Assembly: GCA_049472395.1 (NCBI GenBank) | Contig: JBLIRR010000020.1 | Coordinates: forward strand, 1 to 64,000 | Source of the DNA: JBLIRR01 sp049472395 | GTDB taxonomy: Bacteria; SZUA-182; DTGQ01; JBLIRR01 | Direction of reading: 5' to 3' | DNA: 64,000 bases | Part shown: piece after piece, positions 43,582 through 52,943 of the stretch | Numbering within the stretch: position 1 is the first letter of the stretch | Layout: the number at the start of each line of letters is the position of its first letter | Made by a program: the position numbers and the translations under genes | Notes under the pieces: generated by a model | Databases searched by the model: none | Seen by the model: only the letters and a program-made list of their open reading frames with translations | Told to the model about the DNA's origin: nothing

Positions 43582-44619
43582 ATGTTATTTAAGACTATTT
43601 CAAAAGAAAGCTTCAGGGAATTTGTTAACGGCATTATAAATGAGAATCAGACTATTGCGCCAAAGATGATTGAGAAGGATTCAAAGAGGCATCCTGTGTA
43701 TCAATTCAGGCAGGTATACTCTTTCGATGAAATGGAGCTTGATTACACATTAACGTATTCTTCGGTCAAGTCCTTTTTTCTTCCCTTTAAGGAAATCCTC
43801 TCAACCTTTTCTTTTGAGGATGAGGAATGGAAGCAGAATGTAAAGTATACGATACATCCGCGCGTGATAATTGGGGCACGCGCATGTGACATAGACGGCC
43901 TTCTTAAACTCGACAAAGTGCTTATGAAAGGCAATTTCCCCTATCCCTATTATGTTGCGCGAAGAAAAAATACATTTTTAATAGGCCTTGATCATGAGCC
44001 CCTGGAGGATTGCTTCTGTCATTCTTTGGATTCTGACATAGTGGAGCATGGATTTGATTTATTCCTCACCGATATCGGAGACCGGTATTTTATGAAAATA
44101 AACTCCTCAAGCGCATTCAATCTTTTAAAGAATGTCAAGGTCACTGATATCACTCAGGAGGATCAAAGAAGATATATTGAGGAAAAAAAGAGGATAAAAA
44201 GTCTTTTTAAAACCAGCGTTGATGTAGCGGGCCTATCAAGCCTTATGGATATTGAGTTCGAGTCTGAGGTTTGGAAAAGGTGGGGGGATAAGTGCTTAAG
44301 TTGCGGGAGCTGTGCCATGGTATGTCCCACATGCTATTGTTTTACTGTCAACGAGCACATTGATGTCTCTTTAAGAGGTGCGCGCAAGGATAGAATTCTT
44401 TACTCCTGCAATCTTGTGGATTTTGCCGAGGTTGCGGGCGGATTTAACTTCAGGGCAAAACCGGAAAAAAGGCTGAAATATCGATACTACCATCAGCACA
44501 GGGGATTTGTGGAAAGCTACGATGAACCCAAATGCGTCGGTTGTAACCGGTGCGGAAGGGCTTGTCCGGCAGGGATTAATCCGGTGGATGTCATTTGTGA
44601 CCTTCAAATGGAGAAATAA
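43582..44619 (+). CDS. hydB: group 3b NiFe hydrogenase (sulfhydrogenase-type) iron-sulfur beta subunit
   Basis: 345 residues. The N-terminal part resembles the beta subunit of NAD(P)-linked sulfhydrogenases. Two four-Cys clusters close to the end, CLSCGSCAMVCPTCYC and CVGCNRCGRACPAGINP, each bind a [4Fe-4S] centre and relay electrons between the hydrogenase and flavin subunits. First of four genes in the order beta-gamma-delta-alpha, the same order as in Pyrococcus sulfhydrogenase I. Symbols follow that usage; they do not refer to the FeFe maturases. Confidence 0.9.
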   Translation: MLFKTISKESFREFVNGIINENQTIAPKMIEKDSKRHPVYQFRQVYSFDEMELDYTLTYSSVKSFFLPFKEILSTFSFEDEEWKQNVKYTIHPRVIIGARACDIDGLLKLDKVLMKGNFPYPYYVARRKNTFLIGLDHEPLEDCFCHSLDSDIVEHGFDLFLTDIGDRYFMKINSSSAFNLLKNVKVTDITQEDQRRYIEEKKRIKSLFKTSVDVAGLSSLMDIEFESEVWKRWGDKCLSCGSCAMVCPTCYCFTVNEHIDVSLRGARKDRILYSCNLVDFAEVAGGFNFRAKPEKRLKYRYYHQHRGFVESYDEPKCVGCNRCGRACPAGINPVDVICDLQMEK

Positions 44620-44620
44620 T

Positions 44621-45529
44621 ATGGGTTATTCAATACCAGTAAAAGATATTAATACCGAGTTTTACATGGCGCGCCCCCCCGATTTCAACCGCTCGCATAT
44701 TCTCATGAAAACGGATAAAGTATATAAGTGCGTGATTACCAATATTGTGGAACTGACCGGGACTGAAAAGCTGTTCCATTTAAATATAATAAACCCTCTG
44801 GAAGCATCCCTGTTCTCTTTTCTGCCCGGTCAATTTGTGATGCTTGAGCTTCCGGGGTTCGGTGAAATTCCTGTGTCCATATCCAGCTCAACGCTGCTGA
44901 AAGGACATATTGGCCTCTGCATAAGAAAGGTGGGAAAAGTGACCAATATGCTCCATAAAGCACAGGCAGGAGCTAAAGTGGGAATTAGAGGGCCCTTTGG
45001 CACCCATTTTCCAATGGAACAGATGAGCGATCATAATATCCTTCTTATTGCCGGGGGCCTGGGGCTTGCTCCCTTAAGGGCTTCCATCTATTGGGTAAAC
45101 GAACACAGATCGGAATATAAAGACGTATCCATATTATACGGCACAAGGAAGCCCGAACACATACTATTTAGTTATGAGTTTGAATCATGGAAGAGGGTGT
45201 ATGAGTATAATATTCATATTATTGTAGATGAACCGGATGAAAATTGGCAAGGAAAGGTTGGCATCATTACCGAGCTTTTCAAAGACATTACCATAGATCC
45301 TTACACTACCTATGCAATTGTATGCGGTCCTCCTGTCATGTTTAAATCGGTATGTGCCTATCTGAACCAGATCGGTATCCCTATGAATCGGATGTTTGTC
45401 TCACTCGAACGAAGAATGCACTGCGGTATGGGAAAGTGCTGCAGGTGCATGGTGGGATCAACGTTTACCTGCGTCGATGGCCCTGTCATGGATTATTGGA
45501 CTGTCATGAATTTAAAAGAAGCCATATAA
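44621..45529 (+). CDS. hydG: group 3b hydrogenase FAD/NAD(P)-binding gamma subunit
   Basis: 302 residues from ATG 44621 (GGAG upstream; one base after the previous stop). FAD-binding part FLPGQFVMLELPGFGEIPVSI; NAD(P)-binding part LIAGGLGLAPLRASIYWV and YGTRKPEHILF; 2Fe-2S Cys set LERRMHCGMGKCCRCMVGSTF-C near the end. It passes electrons to NAD(P)+. The ferredoxin-reductase-like fold is typical of this subunit. Confidence 0.92.
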   Translation: MGYSIPVKDINTEFYMARPPDFNRSHILMKTDKVYKCVITNIVELTGTEKLFHLNIINPLEASLFSFLPGQFVMLELPGFGEIPVSISSSTLLKGHIGLCIRKVGKVTNMLHKAQAGAKVGIRGPFGTHFPMEQMSDHNILLIAGGLGLAPLRASIYWVNEHRSEYKDVSILYGTRKPEHILFSYEFESWKRVYEYNIHIIVDEPDENWQGKVGIITELFKDITIDPYTTYAIVCGPPVMFKSVCAYLNQIGIPMNRMFVSLERRMHCGMGKCCRCMVGSTFTCVDGPVMDYWTVMNLKEAI

Positions 45530-45553
45530 CTACAGGAAAAAAGGAGCTTTTCA

Positions 45554-46312
45554 TTGATCTATTTAGGAAAGGAATTGACCATACCGAAAGTCGCTTTCTT
45601 TGATTTTACCTGTTGCGAAGGATGTCAACTACAGATTACCAATAAAGAGGATACCCTTATAGATTTTCTTTCCCTGATTGAAGTGGCTAATTTTCGCGAA
45701 ATTTCTTCGGAAAAACGGGATGATTATGAAATCGCCTTTATCGAGGGAGCCGTGTCAAGGCAGGATGAAATTGACCGCGTGAAAAAAATAAGGGAAACTG
45801 CAAAGACGCTTGTTACCCTTGGAACATGTGCCTGTTATGGCGGAGTCAATTCCATTAAAAATAAATTTCCCTTATGCGATGTGGTAAGGGAGGTATATGG
45901 GGCCAGTCCTGTGGAGACCTTGCCTGTAAAGAGCATAAAAGAAGTGGTGCCGGTTGATTTTGAAATTCCCGGATGCCCCATATCAAAGGCTGAATTTGAA
46001 CAGATTGTCCTTCATCTCGTACTGGGTGCTGAGTTTAATTTTAAAAAATACCCCGTGTGTGTGGAATGTAAGCAGAATTTCAACCATTGCCTGCTTGATG
46101 AAGGGAAAATATGCCTCGGGCCGATTACCCGGGCGGGATGCGATGCGATCTGTATCCACGGCAAGTTGCCCTGTTATGGGTGCAGGGGCCCGGCGGATGA
46201 GCACAACTGGCCTTCACTTAAGCAGATACTTATGGAAAAGGGATTTTCATGGGAAGAGATTAATGAAAAAATTTCTTTTTTTAATTCTTTAAGCGAGGTG
46301 ACGCAGATATGA
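45554..46312 (+). CDS. hydD: group 3b hydrogenase small (delta) subunit
   Basis: TTG start supported by AAAGGAGC eight bases upstream. 252 residues, a short NiFe small subunit. Iron-sulfur ligands include FFDFTCCEGCQLQI, GTCACYGGVNSI, IPGCPI, CVECKQNFNHC and GPITRAGCDAICIHGKLPCYGCRG. No Tat signal, so it is cytoplasmic. Its TGA overlaps the ATG of the next gene (ATGA). Confidence 0.93.
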   Translation: MIYLGKELTIPKVAFFDFTCCEGCQLQITNKEDTLIDFLSLIEVANFREISSEKRDDYEIAFIEGAVSRQDEIDRVKKIRETAKTLVTLGTCACYGGVNSIKNKFPLCDVVREVYGASPVETLPVKSIKEVVPVDFEIPGCPISKAEFEQIVLHLVLGAEFNFKKYPVCVECKQNFNHCLLDEGKICLGPITRAGCDAICIHGKLPCYGCRGPADEHNWPSLKQILMEKGFSWEEINEKISFFNSLSEVTQI

Positions 46313-47589
46313 CGGCGACTCTCAATATGAATATTGATATTCATCATCTTACACGGGTAGAGGGACACGGAAATATCCATGTTATTGTAAAAGAGGGCAG
46401 GCTTGTTAAGGCACAATGGGCCGTAGTGGAAACACCAAGATTTTTCGAGGCAATGCTTAGGGGAATGTCTTGTGAGATGGCCCCCCTTCTAACTGCGCGA
46501 ATATGCGGCATCTGTTCAATAGGTCACGCCCTTGCTTCTCTGAGGGCCATAGAAAGGGGCTTTAATATAAAAATCCCTGAGAGTGCTCAAAAGATAAGAC
46601 TTTTGGCAAAACACGGAGAAACGTTGCAGAGTCATCTTCTCCACCTCTTTTTCCTTGTAGCGCCTGATTTTCTCAATCAGAAAAGTATAATTCCCCTTGT
46701 GAACTCACATCGCCGTGTCGTGGAAAGCGCCCTTCGTTTGAGAAGGCTGGCAAATACCATATGCGACATGATGGCCGGAAGAACCACCCATCCGGTAAAC
46801 TTCTGCATTGGCGGCATCAATACGGTCCCTGAGAAGAGGGCCCTTGAGACATTGAGGGAGAGTATAGACGCGAGGATTTCAGATATGGAATATTTAGCAG
46901 AGTTTATCACGATGTTAAAAATGCCTGATTTTGTGAGGGAAACGGAGTTTGTTTCCCTTAAGGGGGAAGCGAGGTATCCATGGATCGGAGGAGATCTTGT
47001 ATCAACAGATGGGGTGGTAAAAAAAGAAGATGAGTATCGTGCTATGACAAATGAGTATAAAGAGGATTTCACTACAAGCAAATTTACACGATTAAGCAGA
47101 GACTCTTTCGCTGTCGGCGCTTTAGCAAGACTCAACAATAATTATCATTTCTTAAGACCACAGGTAAGAGAGAGGGCGGAGGAATTGGGATTACAGCCAA
47201 TTACTCATAATCCCTTCATGAACAATATCGCACAGCTCCTAGAGTGTGTCCATATAATGAGTGAGGCGCCAGAGCTTTTGGATGAATTACTTGACGATAC
47301 CCTGAATGATATCTGTACCAAATATGAGGTTAAAGCAGGGGAGGGGACAGGAGCAGTAGAGGTGCCGAGGGGAATACTATATCATCACTATGAGATAAAT
47401 GGAAAGGGGCTAATAGAAAAGGCGAACTGTATTATTCCCACCACCCAGAACAATGCGAATATTCACCATGATATTGCTGCTTTGGTAGAACAGGCTATTG
47501 CCCAAGGCAAATCCGATAGCGAGGCTGCAAAGCTTTGCGAAATGCTCGTGCGGTCATATGATCCGTGCATATCCTGCTCGGTCCATTAA
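46309..47589 (+). CDS. hydA: group 3b hydrogenase large (alpha) subunit
   Basis: 426 residues. The NiFe ligand motifs are RICGICSIGHA (about 63-73) and the C-terminal DPCISCSVH. The reading frame stops exactly at that His, so there is no C-terminal peptide for a maturation protease to remove. N-terminal THHLTRVEGHG-type motif: IDIHHLTRVEGHGNIHV. Together the four subunits make a cytoplasmic bidirectional hydrogenase linked to NAD(P)H, often also able to reduce sulfur or polysulfide. Ni-centre maturation genes are not in the window. Confidence 0.95.
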   Translation: MTATLNMNIDIHHLTRVEGHGNIHVIVKEGRLVKAQWAVVETPRFFEAMLRGMSCEMAPLLTARICGICSIGHALASLRAIERGFNIKIPESAQKIRLLAKHGETLQSHLLHLFFLVAPDFLNQKSIIPLVNSHRRVVESALRLRRLANTICDMMAGRTTHPVNFCIGGINTVPEKRALETLRESIDARISDMEYLAEFITMLKMPDFVRETEFVSLKGEARYPWIGGDLVSTDGVVKKEDEYRAMTNEYKEDFTTSKFTRLSRDSFAVGALARLNNNYHFLRPQVRERAEELGLQPITHNPFMNNIAQLLECVHIMSEAPELLDELLDDTLNDICTKYEVKAGEGTGAVEVPRGILYHHYEINGKGLIEKANCIIPTTQNNANIHHDIAALVEQAIAQGKSDSEAAKLCEMLVRSYDPCISCSVH

Positions 47590-47643
47590 AGTCTTTACGC
47601 ACTAAATCAATTGAAAATTATATAAGAAGGAAAGGATAAGATA

Positions 47644-49833
47644 ATGAAAAAATATGCCATCATCACGCTTTTTTATGCGCTTTTTGGAACAATCGCTCTG
47701 GCAGCGGGTGGGGGTAATCAGGGCGTAAATCTCATTATGAGCACCGGAGGTGTGGGCTTGGCAAATCCCTATGCTGATCAGGCCACTATGGCTCTCGTTG
47801 CTTCTCCCGAGGCAATGCTTTCGCCTTCTATCGGAGTAGGAATGAACGTCCCTCTCGATCCTGCTCTTATAGGTGCCGGAATTTCCATTCCACAAATCGG
47901 AACAGGGATGACTCTCTCTCTCGATCCTGCTCTTATAGGCGCCGGAATTTCCATTCCACCGATCGGAACAGGAATGAATGCCGGAATTCTGACTCCACCA
48001 ATCGATTTACTTTCTTATCACTCTCTTGCATCTCCGATGACGGACCCGGTAAATCAATCGCTCGCAGGGGCACATACTCCTTTTCTCCAACCCGCTATTG
48101 CACTTTTGCCCTCCCAGGGCCCATTAAACACTCTCCCTATGATTTCTCCGGGAGGGATGAATCCTTTAAATCAAGCAGCTACTGCCCCATTTCTTCTTCA
48201 GGGTGGGTCACAAAGTGTATCTCCCATTCCTCCGGGGATGAATCCTATATCGTATACAGTAACTGGTATGCCCTCAATAATGAGCTTTACTTCTCCGCTC
48301 TCTTCACCCATTTTAAATACTATGACACAAAAAGCCCCTATTATGCCTCTGAGCAGCTCACCCATGGGAATCGGAATTTCATCCCAGGCTCAAAATCCAA
48401 TCCCCGTGCCACATCAAATGTATTTGGGGGCCTCTGCTTCTCCCGGTACAATTTCCTCTGAGTCATATTTTGTATCTCCTCCTCCCGCACCTGCATCGTC
48501 AAGCTCTTTCAATGGCGCTCCTGAATTCCAATCACCTCTCCAATCCCCGCCGCCTGCTGATGCACAAGTTGAAGCAACGATTCAAGGCGAAATCATAGAA
48601 CCGCCGATCGGTAACGAATTCGCGGTGGGATCGAGCGCGCTTGCAAGGAGTATGAATTTTCAAGGACCGCCCCATACAAATGAAGCGCTCGTCATGTTTC
48701 ATCCTGGGACTTCTTCAGCTGTGATAGAGCAGACACACCGCCAATGTGGGGGTGTGGTAATGCGAGTCAGCCCTTATGCGGGCTTTCATCTTGTCTCTCC
48801 TCCACCCGCAGTTTCTGTTGAAGAACTTATTGCGGCTTACGCACAGATGCCTGATGTTCTCTATGCAGAACCCAATTATATTCGCAAGGCCCATTTAGTC
48901 CCCAATGATCCCTATTATATCTATCAATGGCACCTGCCGCATCTGTTTACCGGCTGGGCCTGGGACATCGGGACCGGTGTGGGGGCAGTTGTTGCTTTGC
49001 TCGATTCAGGGGCCGCATACAGGACAAGCGGCATATATGCACAAGCACCGGACCTTGCCGGAACACTTTTTACGGCTGGTTATGATTTTGTCAATAATGA
49101 TGCATTTCCTGATGATGATAATTCACATGGGACCTTTATGTGCGGGGCAATTGCTCAAACAACCAATAATCTTCTTGGTGTTGCCGGCGTGGCGTTTAAC
49201 GCAACCATTATGCTTGTGAAAATTATGGATCCATTGGGTGATGTGACCATTGCCAATGAAGTTGACGGGATCTATTTCGCGGTCAACAACGGAGCAAAAA
49301 TTATTAATTTAAGTTTGGGAGGACCCGGCATTGTCACCACCGAGCAGACAGCGGTTGATTTCGCGTATAACAGTGGCGTAATTGTTATCGCCTCTGCAGG
49401 CAATGCCAACTCAAGCATTCCTGAATATCCTGCTTCCTATAGCTCTGCCGTATCCGTTACCGCGACCCAGTGGGATGATACACGGGCCCCTTACTCTAAT
49501 TACGGGACTGATATTGATGTGTGCGCACCCGGAGGAAATCTTGCGCTTGACCAAAACCTCGATGGATATGCTGACGGGATACTTCAGCAAAGACATGACG
49601 GGGTCAATTTTACCCTATTTAAATATTATTTTGAGGAAGGCACTTCGCCTGGATGCGCTCTTGTATCAGGTGTTGCTGCCCTTGTTGTCGGCAAGGCCAC
49701 GACTGTTTTAACCCCACTGCAAATTAAAGGAATCCTTGAAAATACTGCAATTGATCTTGGCACCCTCGGTTGGGATCAGTATTATGGGTGGGGTAAGGTC
49801 AATGCTTACTATGCATTGCTCAATACTCCGTAG
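47644..49833 (+). CDS. secreted subtilisin-like serine protease (S8) with long low-complexity insert
   Basis: 729 residues. The signal peptide ends near LAAGG. Residues ~40-340 are Pro/Ser/Gly-rich low complexity with a near-perfect ~60-bp tandem repeat (47855-47970; LDPALIGAGISIP twice). Then an I9-like prodomain (about 345-410, ending VLYAEPNYI) and the S8 catalytic domain: Asp in ALLDSGAA, His in DDNSHGTFMCGAIA, oxyanion Asn in ASAGNAN, Ser in GTSPGCALVSG. The Ser loop is atypical: subtilases usually have GTSMA-P. Likely an extracellular protease; activity is inferred. Confidence 0.88.
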   Translation: MKKYAIITLFYALFGTIALAAGGGNQGVNLIMSTGGVGLANPYADQATMALVASPEAMLSPSIGVGMNVPLDPALIGAGISIPQIGTGMTLSLDPALIGAGISIPPIGTGMNAGILTPPIDLLSYHSLASPMTDPVNQSLAGAHTPFLQPAIALLPSQGPLNTLPMISPGGMNPLNQAATAPFLLQGGSQSVSPIPPGMNPISYTVTGMPSIMSFTSPLSSPILNTMTQKAPIMPLSSSPMGIGISSQAQNPIPVPHQMYLGASASPGTISSESYFVSPPPAPASSSSFNGAPEFQSPLQSPPPADAQVEATIQGEIIEPPIGNEFAVGSSALARSMNFQGPPHTNEALVMFHPGTSSAVIEQTHRQCGGVVMRVSPYAGFHLVSPPPAVSVEELIAAYAQMPDVLYAEPNYIRKAHLVPNDPYYIYQWHLPHLFTGWAWDIGTGVGAVVALLDSGAAYRTSGIYAQAPDLAGTLFTAGYDFVNNDAFPDDDNSHGTFMCGAIAQTTNNLLGVAGVAFNATIMLVKIMDPLGDVTIANEVDGIYFAVNNGAKIINLSLGGPGIVTTEQTAVDFAYNSGVIVIASAGNANSSIPEYPASYSSAVSVTATQWDDTRAPYSNYGTDIDVCAPGGNLALDQNLDGYADGILQQRHDGVNFTLFKYYFEEGTSPGCALVSGVAALVVGKATTVLTPLQIKGILENTAIDLGTLGWDQYYGWGKVNAYYALLNTP

Positions 49834-50260
49834 AAAAATACAAAGGATTGCAATTATAAATTAAACATCTAAATGTGATTTATTAATAATATTGCTCGTA
49901 ACTATTTTCATTCTAAAACGCCTTATATTATCTGAGAGAAATGAGGAGGGGATAATTCAATATTTCTGCATATCAAAGTAGTTACTAATCTTAACTAATA
50001 AATCCAAAAAGAACAAGTTCAATTATTAATTTCAGTTTCTTAAAATTATTTATTCTCCTTGCTCATTGTAAAGTATAATTTCATAAGCATTATAAGAAAA
50101 TACCAAAAAACAGCCGCTCCCCAAAAGAGAAAGGGGGGGTAAATTTAGACAGAGAAACTATTAAATAATAAATGAAGAAGGGGCTGAGACAAAAATTAGT
50201 CTTTAAGATTAACTCTTAATTTTTTAATAAATTTCTGATAAAGAGATTGGAGGTAAGGTC
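49834..50260. other. intergenic region, no gene seen
   Basis: AT-rich. A CTCCCC-AAAAGAGAAA-GGGGG stretch near 50117 could form a small hairpin. No credible frame. Confidence 0.5.
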
Positions 50261-50683
50261 ATGAAAAAAAATATTTTAATTAGCGTAGGAATATTTTTTT
50301 TAATATTTTCGATTTGTGGCTCTGCCACCTATGCACAGGGATTATATTTTCCCCCATACCCATTAATTTATCCACTATTTAATCCTTATTATGCAATATC
50401 TCTCAGAAGTGCTCGGATCCTTGGCGGAACAACAGCCCTTTTGCTGTCAACACTATTAACACCCACAACTACAGTTCCCATAACAACAATACCAACTCTT
50501 TTGACAACAGTTGCGCCAGCTCCTGCACCCACAACACCTCTACTTGGGACTTTAACAATTGCAATTGCCTTGGCAGGTGGGGGTGGTGGTATTCCAACTC
50601 CCGGAGGTGGAGCTCTTACTTTAACACCCACGGTAACACCTACACTTGGTGCGCAAACTCTTCTTCTGCTTAATTTACTTTAA
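50261..50683 (+). CDS. short secreted Pro/Thr-rich hypothetical protein
   Basis: 140 residues with TTGGAGG nearby. Signal peptide to TYAQG (MKKNILISVGIFFLIFSICG), then aromatic/proline-rich LYFPPYPLIYPLFNPYY and a low-complexity tail of Pro, Thr, Leu and Gly. It shares this composition with the proteins at 2076-2948 and 52593-52943. No known domain. Function unknown. Confidence 0.7.
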   Translation: MKKNILISVGIFFLIFSICGSATYAQGLYFPPYPLIYPLFNPYYAISLRSARILGGTTALLLSTLLTPTTTVPITTIPTLLTTVAPAPAPTTPLLGTLTIAIALAGGGGGIPTPGGGALTLTPTVTPTLGAQTLLLLNLL

Positions 50684-50713
50684 AGTAAAGATAAGGGTAA
50701 CCTTCTATTTTAA

Positions 50714-51268
50714 ATGAAAGGTAAGGGTATAATTATGAGAAAAAGAATATATTTTCAAAAATTCCTGATTTCCAGCCTTGTCATTTTAGCTACTATCGCT
50801 TTACTTTATATACCTTACGGGCACGCTCAATTAAATTGGTGGCCTCTTCCCCCTTATAATACTCTATGGCCCTTATGGTCCCCTGAATTATCACCAGTGA
50901 ATCCTATTACAGGGACTCCTGTGCCTATTGTAAACAGACTCACGCCAGATACCGTTTTACCGGTACAACCAGGTTTGACCTGGGATCCTGCTCTAAAGTA
51001 TCCCTGGCTTTTGTATAACACTCCTTTGGGCATGATTTATTATGATCCTTTATATGGACTTGACTTGTGGCCGCCAAATTATCTGTTAGATCTTTTTGGT
51101 AATCCACTGCCTCTTACTATTGATGCCAAGGACCTCACTCTGGCTCCAACAAGCACAGCGTGGCTTCAGACAAATGTGCCTATTGCTAATAATGCCTATT
51201 ATAGTAATTATGCGCGCTTTGCCCCTTTATTAGTCCCAGCTTCGATTATCGGTTTGCCACCATTATAG
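50714..51268 (+). CDS. short secreted PPY-W-rich protein, paralogue A
   Basis: 184 residues from 50714; start 50735 (MRKRIYFQK) is equally plausible because AAGGTAAGGG lies before it. Signal peptide ends near YGHAQ. The body contains WWPLPPYNTLWPLWSPELSP, VLPVQPGLTWDPA, YDPLYGLDLWPP and ends in IIGLPPL. It aligns along its length with the next gene (same PPYN-LWPLWSP block, same LPVQP-L-WDP block, same GLPPL end). No known domain. Possibly a short surface-exposed protein. Confidence 0.78.
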   Translation: MKGKGIIMRKRIYFQKFLISSLVILATIALLYIPYGHAQLNWWPLPPYNTLWPLWSPELSPVNPITGTPVPIVNRLTPDTVLPVQPGLTWDPALKYPWLLYNTPLGMIYYDPLYGLDLWPPNYLLDLFGNPLPLTIDAKDLTLAPTSTAWLQTNVPIANNAYYSNYARFAPLLVPASIIGLPPL

Positions 51269-51485
51269 CACCTTAATTTATAAATATATTCTGATGTTTT
51301 AGAGGACATATTTAATGACGACTTATTTTCCTCAGCCCCTTCTTCGTTATTAAAAAGATTTTTCCAATAAGATCTTTTAAGCAGATAAGATAGAAAAATT
51401 ATTTAATTTGTGGTATAATAAAATTTATTTATAGATATTATCTTATTTTATTATTATTTATTATTTATTTGAAAGGAGGGCTAAC

Positions 51486-52055
51486 ATGTTTAATTGTAAG
51501 AGATTATTTACATGGAAGGAGCTTTTTTTCATAATCTTCTTTTCACTCATGATAATAAGTGCTCCCTGTCTTCTTCATGCACAATATTGGACTGCGCTGC
51601 CACCCTATAATATACTTTGGCCTCTTTGGTCTCCGGCTTTATCACCAGTAAAGGCGGTTACTGGTCTTGCCACACCACTGGTTAATCAATTGAGCAATGC
51701 CACTGTACTGCCGGTACAACCTGTGCTCGCTTGGGACCCTGCTCAGCAATGGGCTTACGCTGTTTATAATATTCCTGTCCAGTTTGGTGGTGGATTGACT
51801 TATTTTTCTCCTTATTATGGGCTTAACCCGTGGCCTCCTTCATCGCTGAAAGATTCTGTCACAGGAACCCCCATTCCTCTTACATTGCCAAAGGGTTATG
51901 AATCATTGCTCCCTTTGGATCCCCAATCACAACTCCCTGTGTTCGGAGGAGCGGCAAATTATGCGTATCTTTTTCAATATTCTTCGCCTTTATTCGGGAT
52001 ACCGCTGCAAACATTATTAACAATATCTGATATCTGGGGTCTTCCGCCTTTATAA
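51486..52055 (+). CDS. short secreted PPY-W-rich protein, paralogue B
   Basis: 189 residues with AAAGGAGGG upstream. Signal peptide ends near LLHAQ. Blocks ALPPYNILWPLWSPALSPV, TVLPVQPVLAWDPA and YGLNPWPPSSLKD; end GLPPL. It is clearly homologous to paralogue A, and the in-frame remnant at 53184-53312 also ends in GLPLL. A tandem-duplicated family of unknown function. Confidence 0.8.
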   Translation: MFNCKRLFTWKELFFIIFFSLMIISAPCLLHAQYWTALPPYNILWPLWSPALSPVKAVTGLATPLVNQLSNATVLPVQPVLAWDPAQQWAYAVYNIPVQFGGGLTYFSPYYGLNPWPPSSLKDSVTGTPIPLTLPKGYESLLPLDPQSQLPVFGGAANYAYLFQYSSPLFGIPLQTLLTISDIWGLPPL

Positions 52056-52173
52056 GGTTGGCCTATAGTGCTCAATAATATGATTTCTATTCGCAGATGG
52101 CTTTATTCTTTGGATCGACAGTTGTGCCATCCCACATAACCTTATGAAAATTAATTAAGGAGAATAAAAGGTA

Positions 52174-52356
52174 ATGTCTTTTGAAGTATTTAGAGCATTA
52201 TGCGGCGCAGGGGGATTACTCTATTCAGCTATTGTAATCGTATTTTTTATGATGGCTATATTAGCCTTTTTGATGCCGTTTTTTATATATCGGATTAGCA
52301 AAGATGTGAGAGAAATGAAAAAGGCTTTGTTAAAAGAGCTTAATAAAAGGAATTGA
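52174..52356 (+). CDS. small single-pass membrane protein
   Basis: 60 residues with AAGGAGAAT before the ATG. One membrane helix (YSAIVIVFFMMAILAFLMPFF), then a basic/charged tail RISKDVREMKKALLKELNKRN that should be cytoplasmic. No family recognised; it may support the neighbouring secreted proteins but nothing shows this. Confidence 0.6.
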   Translation: MSFEVFRALCGAGGLLYSAIVIVFFMMAILAFLMPFFIYRISKDVREMKKALLKELNKRN

Positions 52357-52518
52357 TAAATAGTCAAACGCCTCATCCCAGGTAAGCATAACACCACCCT
52401 CTTCGCCAGGCTCATCCTCGACCTTAAGATTCAAGGGCTTTTTTGGAATCGTGGCCTTAAGGCTCATAGCCGGGTCTGCGAAAGGGAGACGCGTAGTGCT
52501 CATCAACAGGTATTCCAT
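52330..52518 (-). pseudogene. possible fibronectin-III-like protein fragment
   Basis: Reads KPLNLKVEDEPGEEGGVMLTWDEAFDYL, resembling the first strands of fibronectin-type III-like modules (P-nL-v-D-pgeeGG-i-LtWd). No good start and no continuation, so if real it is a remnant. It overlaps the end of the small membrane protein gene. Low confidence. Confidence 0.3.
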
Positions 52519-52592
52519 AGCAGATAGAAGCTTGAGAGGATTATTGATTCCTCCACAAGAATCTATTTCTTGAAAGATAAAGGTAAATTTTC

Positions 52593-52943
52593 TTAAATTA
52601 AAGGAATATTCAGTGGTGTAGCTACTGGGGCGATTGGGGCTATGGTTGCAACAGGTATGGTCAGATTCAAAACAATCGTCACAGCTGGAACAATTGTGGG
52701 TGGTGCAATAGCAGTAGGGATTAAACTGGTAAGGGTAAGACCAGCAGCAGTTAAGACAGGCACAGTTAACGTTGGGGCTGGCGCAGGAGGAGTAGCCGCT
52801 ACTCTAAGACCTAAGGGAATTGGAGGAAAGAAAAATAGGGGATTAGTGAAAGGTAGAAAAAAATTTTGAGCCATAGCTGTTGGTATTGATAAAGCAAGAA
52901 ATAGCATTATGATAATTAAATAAAAAACTATTTTTCCTTTCAT
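52593..52943 (-). CDS. short secreted Pro/Ala/Thr-rich hypothetical protein
   Basis: 116 residues, AAAGGAG upstream of the ATG. Signal peptide (FYLIIIMLFLALSIPTAMAQ), then NFFLPFTNPLFFFPPIPLG, then a low-complexity Ala/Pro/Thr/Val tail. It has the composition and layout of 50261-50683 on the other strand. Function unknown. Confidence 0.72.
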   Translation of the reverse strand: MKGKIVFYLIIIMLFLALSIPTAMAQNFFLPFTNPLFFFPPIPLGLRVAATPPAPAPTLTVPVLTAAGLTLTSLIPTAIAPPTIVPAVTIVLNLTIPVATIAPIAPVATPLNIPLI

